Below the pieces are notes generated by a model, which ran no database searches, was not told where the DNA came from, and saw only the letters and a list, made by a program, of their open reading frames with translations. Positions 6,516-14,258 of a stretch of 16,682 nt of DNA are shown in pieces. The DNA comes from Saccoglossus kowalevskii (lineage: Eukaryota; Hemichordata; Enteropneusta; Harrimaniidae): positions 1 through 16,682 of the forward strand of contig NW_003112281.1 of the NCBI RefSeq assembly GCF_000003605.2, read 5' to 3'. The translations under genes were made by a program, and so were the position numbers. The stretch's first letter is position 1. Every line of letters starts with the position of its first letter.

Positions 6516-7994
6516 AGCTGCTCATTTGCATTCCTCAGAAGCAGTGAGTGGATGTGCCCCATTGTAACCAATCAGTGCTGGCCAATTTAAATAAGTAAAC
6601 ATAGCTGCTCATTTGCATTCCTCAGAAGCAGTGAGTGGGTGTGCCCCATTGTAACCAATCAGTGCTGGCCAATTTAAATAAGTAAACATAGCTGCTCATT
6701 TGCATTCCTCAGAAGCAGTGAGTGGGTGTGCCCCATTGTAACCAATCAGTGCTGGCCACTTTGTATAAGTAAACATAGCTGCTCATTTGCATTCCTCAGA
6801 AGCAGTGAGTGGGTGTGCCCCATTGTAACCAATCAGTGCTGGCCAATTTAAATAAGTAAACATAGCTGCTCATTTGCATTCCTCAGAGGCAGTGAGTGGG
6901 TGTGCCCCATTGTAACCAATCAGTGCTGGCCACTTTGTATAAGTAAACATAGCTGCTCATTTGCATTCCTCAGAAGCAGTGAGTGGGTGTGCCCCATTGT
7001 AACCAATCAGTGCTGGCCAATTTAAATAAGTAAACATAGCTGCTCATTTGCATTCCTCAGAGGCAGTGAGTGGGTGTGCCCCATTGTAACCAATCAGTGC
7101 TGGCCAATTAAAATAAGTAAACATAGCTGCTCATTTGCATTCCTCAAAGGCAGTGAGTGGGTGTGCCCCATTGTAACCAATCAGTGCTGGCCAATTTAAA
7201 TAAGTAAACATAGCTGCTCATTTGCATTCCTCAGAAGCAGTGAGTGGGTGTGCCCCATTGTAACCAATCAGCGCTGGCCAATTTAAATAAGTAAACATAG
7301 CTGCTCATTTGCATTCCTTAAAGGCAGTGAGTGGGTGTGCCTCATTGTAACGAATCAGTGCTGGCTACTTTAAATAAGTAAACATAGCTGCTCATTTGCA
7401 TTCCTCAGAAGCAGTGAGTGGATGTGCCCCATTGTAACCAATCAGTGCTGGCCAATTTAAATAAGTAGACATAGCTGCTCATTTGTATTCCTCAGAGGCA
7501 GTGAGTGGGTGTGCCCCATTGTAACCAATCAGTGCTGGCCAATTTAAATAAGTAAACATAGCTGCTCATTTGCATTCCTCATAGGCAGTGAGTGGGTGTG
7601 CCCCATTGTAACCAATCAGTGCTGGCCAATTTAAATAAGTAAACATAGCTGCTCATTTGCATTCCCTCAGAGGCAGTGAGTGGGTGTGCCCCATTGTAAC
7701 CAATCATTGCTGGCCAATTTAAATAAGTAAACATAGCTGCTCATTGCATTCCTCAGAGGCAGTGAGTGGGTGTGCCCCATTGTAACCAATCAGTGCTGGC
7801 CAATTTAAATAAGTAAACATAGCTGCTCATTTGCATTCCTCAGAGGCAGTGAGTGGGTGTGCCCCATTGTAACCAATCAGTGCTGGCCAATTTAAATAAG
7901 TAAACATAGCTGCTCATTTGTATTCCTCAGAGGCAGTGAGTGGGTGTGCCCCATTGTAACCAATCAGTGCTGGCCACTTTAAATAAGTAAACAT
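6516..7994 (+). repeat. Mixed units with alternating forms and a 21-unit-distant pair
   Basis: The units at 6690 and 6864 carry CTTTGTATAAG, alternating with normal units. The unit at 7299 again has GCCTCATTGTAACGAATC and 7386 has GGATGTG, exactly 870 bp (10 units) after the same pair at 6429 and 6516. The units at 7647 (CCCTCAG, AATCATTGC) and 7735 (TCATTGCATT deletion) repeat 5820 and 5908 at a distance of 1827 bp, which is 21 units. Confidence 0.75.
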
Positions 7995-8949
7995 AGCTGC
8001 TCATTTGCATTCCTCAGAGGCAGTGAGTGGGTGTGCCCCATTGTAACCAATCAGTGCTGGCCAATTTAAATAAGTAAACATAGCTGCTCATTTGTATTCC
8101 TCAGAGGCAGTGAGTGGGTGTGCCCCATTGTAACAATCAGTGCTGGCCACTTTAAATAAGTAAACATAGCTGCTCATTTGCATTCCTCAGAGGCAGTGAG
8201 TGGGTGTGCCCCATTGTAACCAATCAGTGCTGGCCACTTTAAATAAGTAAACATAGCTGCTCATTTGCATTCCTCAGAGGCAGTGAGTGGGTGTGCCCCA
8301 TTGTAACCAATCAGTGCTGGCCACTTTAAATAAGTAAACATAGCTGCTCATTTGTATTCCTCAGAGGCAGTGAGTGGGTGTGCCCCATTGTAACCAATCA
8401 GCGCTGGCCAATTTAAATAAGTAAACATAGCTGCTCATTTGCATTCCTCAGAGGCAGTGAGTGGGTGTGCCCCATTGTAACCAATCAGTGCTGGCCAATT
8501 TAAATAAGTAAACATAGCTGCTCATTTGCATTCCTCAGAGGCAGTGAGTGGGTGTGCCCCATTGTAACCAATCAGTGCTGGCCAATTTAAATAAGTAAAC
8601 ATAGCTGCTCATTTGCATTCCTCAGAGGCAGTGAGTGGGTGTGCCCCATTGTAACCAATCAGTGCTGGCCAATTTAAATAAGTAAACATAGCTGCTCATT
8701 TGTATTCCTCAGAGGCAGTGAGTGGGTGTGCCCCATTGTAACAATCAGTGCTGGCCACTTTAAATAAGTAAACATAGCTGTTCATTTGCATTCCTCAGAG
8801 GCAGTGAGTGGGTGTGCCCCATTGTAACCAATCAGTGCTGGCCACTTTAAATAAGTAAACATAGCTGCTCATTTGCATTCCTCAGAGGCAGTGAGTGGGT
8901 GTGCCCCATTGTAACCAATCAGTGCTGGCCACTTTAAATAAGTAAACAT
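7995..8949 (+). repeat. Seven-unit-period duplication
   Basis: The string at 7995-8341 (normal unit; TTTGTAT with GTAACAATC and CCACTTT; then two CCACTTT units) recurs at 8603-8949 at an offset of 608 bp, that is seven units less one base. The shared rare deletion GTAACAATC at 8082 and 8690 makes common descent clear. The second copy differs slightly, for example TGTTCATT at 8776. Confidence 0.75.
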
Positions 8950-11123
8950 AGCTGCTCATTTGCATTCCTCAGAGGCAGTGAGTGGGTGTGCCCGATTGTA
9001 ACCAATCAGTGCTGGCCACTTTAAATAAGTAAACATAGCTGCTCATTTGCATTCCTCAGAGGCAGTGAGTGGGTGTGCCCCATTGTAACCAATCAGTGCT
9101 GGCCAATTTAAATAAGTAAACATAGCTGCTCATTTGCATTCCTCAGAAGCAGTGAGTGGGTGTGCCCCATTGTAACCAATCAGTGCTGGCCACTTTAAAT
9201 AAGTAAACATAGCTGCTCATTTGTATTCCTCAGAGGCAGTGAGTGGGTGTGCCCCATTGTAACCAATCAGTGCTGGCCAATTAAAATAAGTAAAGATAGC
9301 TGCTCATTTGCATTCCTCAGAGGCAGTGAGTGGGTGTGCCCCATTGTAACCAATCAGTGCTGGCCAATTAAAATAAGTAAACATAGCTGCTCATTTGCAT
9401 TCCTCAGAGGCAGTGAGTGGGTGTGCCCCATTGTAACCAATCAGTGCTGACCAATTTAAATAAGTACACATAGCTGCTCATTTGTATTCATCAGAGGCAG
9501 TGAGTGGGTGTGCCCCATTGTAACCAATCAGTGCTGGCCAATTAAAATAAGTAAACATAGCTGCTCATTTGCATTCCTCAGAGGCAGTGAGTGGGTGTGC
9601 CCCATTGTAACCAATCAGTGCTGACCAATTAAAATAAGTAAACATAGCTGCTCATTTGCATTCCTCAAAGGCAGTGAGTGGGTGTGCCCCATTGTAACCA
9701 ATCAGTGCTGACCAATTAAAATAAGTAAACATAGATGCTCATTTGCATTCCTCAGAGACAGTGAGTGGGTGTGCCCTATTGTAACCAATCAGTGCTGGCC
9801 AATTTAAATAAGTAAACATAGCTGCTCATTTGTATTCCTCAGAAGCAGTCAGTGGGTGTGCCCCATTGTAACCAATCAGTGCTGGCCACTTTAAATAAGT
9901 AAACATAGCTGCTCATTTGCATTCCTCAGAGGCAGTGAGTGGGTGTGCCCCATTGTAACCAATCAGTGCTGGCCACTTTAAATAAGTAAACATAGCTGCT
10001 CATTTGCATTCCTCAGAGGCAGTGAGTGGGTGTGCCCCATTGTAACCAATCAGCACTGGCCAATTTAAATAAGTAAACATAGCTGCTCATTTGCATTCCT
10101 CAGAGGCAGTGAGTGGGTGTGCCCCATTGTAACCAATCAGTGCTGGCCAATTTAAATAAGTAAACATAGCTGCTCATTTGTATTTCTCAGAGGCAGTGAG
10201 TGGGTGTGCCCCATTGTAACCAATCAGCACTGGCCTATTTAAATAAGTAAACATAGCTGCTCATTTGCATTCCTCAGAGGCAGTGAGTGGGTGTGCCCCA
10301 TTGTAACCAATCAGTGCTGGCCAATTTAAATAAGTAAACATAGCTGCTCATTTGTATTCCTCAGAAGCAGTCAGTGGGTGTGCCCCATTGTAACCAATCA
10401 GTGCTGGCCAATTTAAATAAGTAAACATAGCTGCTCATTTGTATTCCTCAGAAGCAGTCAGTGGGTGTGCCCCATTGTAACCAATCAGTGCTTGCCAATT
10501 AAAATAAGTAAACATAGCTGCTCATTGTATTCCTCAGAAGCAGTGAGTGAGTGTGCCCCATTGTAACCAATCAGTGCTGGCCAATTTAAATAAGTAAACA
10601 TAGCTGCTCATTTGTATTCCTCAGAAGCAGTGAGTGGGTGTGCCCCATTGTAACCAATCAGTGCTGGCCAATTTAAATAAGTAAACATAGCTGCTCATTT
10701 GCATTCCTCAGAGGCAGTGAGTGGGTGTGCCCCATTGTAACCAATCAGTGCTGGCCAATTTAAATAAGTAAACATAGCTGCTCATTTGCATTCCTCAGAG
10801 GCAGTGAGTGGGTGTGCCCCATTGTAACCAATCAGTGCTGGCCAATTAAAATAAGTAAACATAGCTGCTCATTTGCATTCCTCAGAAGCAGTGAGTGGGT
10901 GTGCCCCATTGTAACCAATCAGTGCTGGCCACTTTAAATAAGTAAACATAGCTGCTCATTTGCATTCCTCAGAGGCAGTGAGTGGGTGTGCCCCATTGTA
11001 ACCAATCAGTGCTGGCCAATTTAAATAAATAAACATAGCTGCTCATTTGCATTCCTCAGAAGCAGTGAGTAGGTGTGCCCCATTGTAACCAATCAGTGCT
11101 GGCCCATTTAAATAAATAAACAT
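8950..11123 (+). repeat. Mixed units, rich in octamer-disrupted copies
   Basis: Twenty-five units. Many carry TTTGTAT (9211, 9472, 9820, 10168, 10342, 10429, 10516, 10602). AGAAGCAGTCAG marks 9820, 10342 and 10429 (six units apart, then adjacent). CTGACCAATTAAAATA marks 9559 and 9646 and recurs at 14259 and 14346. GCACTGG occurs at 9994 and 10168. One unit (10516) combines a lost T with the C-to-T change. Confidence 0.75.
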
Positions 11124-13388
11124 AGCTGCTCATTTGCATTCCTTAGAGGCAGTGAGTGGGTGTGCCCCATTGTAACCAATCAGTGCTGGCCAATTTAAAT
11201 AAGTAAACATAGCTGCTCATTTGCATTCCTCAGAGGCAGTGAGTGGGTATGCCCCATTGTAACCAATCAGTGCTGGCCAATTTAAATAAGTAAACATAGC
11301 TGCTCATTTGCATTCCTCAGAAGCAGTGAGTGGGTGTGCCCCATTGTAACCAATCAGTGCTGGCCAATTTAAATAAGTAAACATAGCTGCTCATTTGCAT
11401 TCCTCAGAAGCAGTGAGTGGGTGTACCCCATTGTAACCAATCAGTGCTGGCCAATTTAAATAAGTAAACATAGCTGCTCATTTGCATTCCTCAGAGGCAG
11501 TGAGTGAGTGTGCCCCATTGTAACCAATCTGTGCTGGCCAATTTAAATAAGTAAACATAGCTGCTCATTTGCATTCCTCAGAAGCAGTGAGTGGGTGTGC
11601 CCCATTGTAACCAATCAGTGCTGGCCAATTTAAATAAGTAAACATAGCTTACTTTTGCATTCCTTAGAGGCAGTGAGTGGGTGTGCCCCATTGTAACCAA
11701 TCAGTCAGTGCTGGCCAATTTAAATAAGTAAACATAGCTGCTCATTTGTATTCCTCAGAGGCAGTTAGTGGGTGTGCCCCATTGTAAGCAATCAGTGCTG
11801 GCCACTTTAAATAAGTAAACATAGCTGCTCATTTGCATTCCTCAGAGGCAGTGAGTGGGTGTGCCCCATTGTAACCAATCAGTGCTGGCCAATTTAAATA
11901 AGTAAACATAGCTGCTCATTTGTATTCCTCAGAAGCAGTGAGTGAGTGTGCCCCATTGTAACCAATCAGTGCTGGCCAATTTAAATAAGTAAACATAGCT
12001 GCTCATTTGTATTCCTCAGAAGCAGTGAGTGAGTGTGCCCCATTGTAACCAATCAGTGCTGGCCAATTTAAATAAGTAAACATAGCTGCTCATTTGCATT
12101 CCTCAGAGGCAGTGAGTGGGTGTGCCCCATTGTAACCAATCAGTGCTGGCCAATTTAAATAAGTAAACATAGCTGCTCATTTGCATTCCTTAGAGGCAGT
12201 GAGTGGGTGTGCCCCATTGTAACCAATCAGTGCTGGCCAATTAAAATAAGTAAACATAGCTGCTCATTTGCATTCCTCAGAAGCAGTGAGTGAGTGTGCC
12301 CCATTGTAACCAATCAGTGCTGGCCAATTTAAATAAGTAAACATAGCTGCTCATTTGTATTCCTCAGAAGCAGTGAGTGGGTGTGCCCCATTGTAACCAA
12401 TCAGTGCTGGCCAATTTAAATAAGTAAACATAGCTGCTCATTTGCATTCCTCAGAAGCAGTGAGTGAGTGTGCCCCATTGTAACCAATCAGTGCTGGCCA
12501 ATTTAAATAAGTAAACATAGCTTCTCATTTGCATTCCTTAGAGGCAGTGAGTGGGTGTGCCCCATTGTAACCAATCAGTGCTGGCCAATTTAAATAAGTA
12601 AACATAGCTGCTCATTTGCATTCCTCAGAGGCAGTGAGTGGGTATGCCCCATTGTAACCAATCAGTGCTGGCCAATTTAAATAAGTAAACATAGCTGCTC
12701 ATTTGCATTCCTCAGAAGCAGTGAGTGGGTGTGCCCCATTGTAACCAATCAGTGCTGGCCAATTTAAATAAGTAAACATAGCTGCTCATTTGCATTCTTC
12801 AGAGACAGTGAGTGGGTGTGCCCCATTGTAACCAATCAGTGCTGGCCAATTTAAATAAGTAAACATAGCTGCTCATTTGCATTCCTCAGAAGCAGTGAGT
12901 GGGTGTACCCCATTGTAACCAATCAGTGCTGGCCAATTTAAATAAGTAAACATAGCTGCTCATTTGCATTCCTCAGAGGCAGTGAGTGAGTGTGCCCCAT
13001 TGTAAGCAATCAGTGCTGGCCACTTTAAATAAGTAAACATAGCTGCTCATTTGCATTCCTCAGAAGCAGTGAGTGGGTGTGCCCCATTGTAACCAATCAG
13101 TGCTGGCCAATTTAAATAAGTAAACATAGCTGCTCATTTGCATTCCTCAGAAGCAGTGAGTGGGTGTACCCCATTGTAACCAATCAGTGCTGGCCAATTT
13201 AAATAAGTAAACATAGCTGCTCATTTGCATTCCTCAGAGGCAGTGAGTGAGTGTGCCCCATTGTAACCAATCAGTGCTGGCCAATTTAAATAAGTAAACA
13301 TAGCTGCTCATTTGCATTCCTCAGAAGCAGTGAGTGGGTGTGCCCCATTGTAACCAATCAGTGCTGGCCAATTTAAATAAGTAAACAT
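11124..13388 (+). repeat. Block repeated at 14-, 16- and 20-unit distances
   Basis: Order at 11124: CTTAGAGG; GGTATG (11211); AGAAG/GTGTG (11298); AGAAG/GTGTACCCC (11385); GAGTGAGTG (11472); AGAAG (11559). The order returns from 12519 with one added unit (12780, CTTCAGAGACAG), and its last four-unit string returns again at 13041-13388. GTAAGCAATC with CCACTTT is shared by 11736 and 12954, exactly 1218 bp (14 units) apart. The unit at 11646 is 90 bp: one base lost near its start and CAGT duplicated at about 11703-11710. Confidence 0.75.
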
Positions 13389-14258
13389 AGCTGCTCATTT
13401 GCATTCCTCAGAGGCAGTTAGTGGGTGTGCCCCATTGTAACCAATCAGTGCTGGCCACTTTAAATAAGTAAACATAGCTGCTCATTTGCATTCCTCAGAA
13501 GCAGTGAGTGAGTGTGCCCCATTGTAACCAATCAGTGCTGGCCAATTAAAATAAGTAAACATAGCTGCTCATTTGCATTCCTCAGAGGCAGTGAGTAGGT
13601 GTGCCCCATTGTAACCAATCAGTGCTGGCCACTTTGTATAAGTAAACATAGCTGCTCATTTGCATTCCTCAGAAGCAGTGAGTAGGTGTGCCCCATTGTA
13701 ACCAATCAGTGCTGGCCAATTTAAATAAGTAAACATAGCTGCTCATTTGCATTCCTCAGAGGCAGTGAGTGGGTGTGCACCATTGTAACCAATCAGTGCT
13801 GGCCAATTTAAATAAGTAAACATAGCTGCTCATTTGCATTCCTCAGAGGCAGTGAGTGGGTGTGCCCCATTGTAACCAATCAGTGCTGGCCACTTTGTAT
13901 AAGTAAACATAGCTGCTCATTTGCATTCCTCAGAAGCAGTGAGTAGGTGTGCCCCATTGTAACCAATCAGTGCTGGCCAATTTAATTAAGTAAACATAGC
14001 TGCTCATTTGCATTCCTCAGAAGCAGTGAGTGGGTGTGCCCCATTGTAACCAATCAGTGCTGGCCACTTTGTATAAGTAAACATAGCTGCTCATTTGCAT
14101 TCCTCAGAGGCAGTGAGTGGGTGTGCCCCATTGTAACCAATCAGTGCTGGCCAATTTAAATAAGTAAACATAGCTGCTCATTTGCATTCCTCAGAGGCAG
14201 TAAGTGGGTGTGCCCCATTGTAACCAATCAGTGCTGGCCACTTTGTATAAGTAAACAT
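13389..14258 (+). repeat. Segment with alternating dimer-like units
   Basis: The variant CTTTGTATAAG occurs in the units at 13563, 13824, 13998 and 14172, with TTTAAATAAG (or TTTAATTAAG) units between. The spacings are 261, 174 and 174 bp, so a 174-bp dimer has begun to spread at the end of the segment, as at 6690-7037. Confidence 0.75.

Noticed and set aside
9247-9450. Plus-strand open frame of 67 codons
   Set aside because: Same artefact as at 4031-4243, in the same register of the unit.
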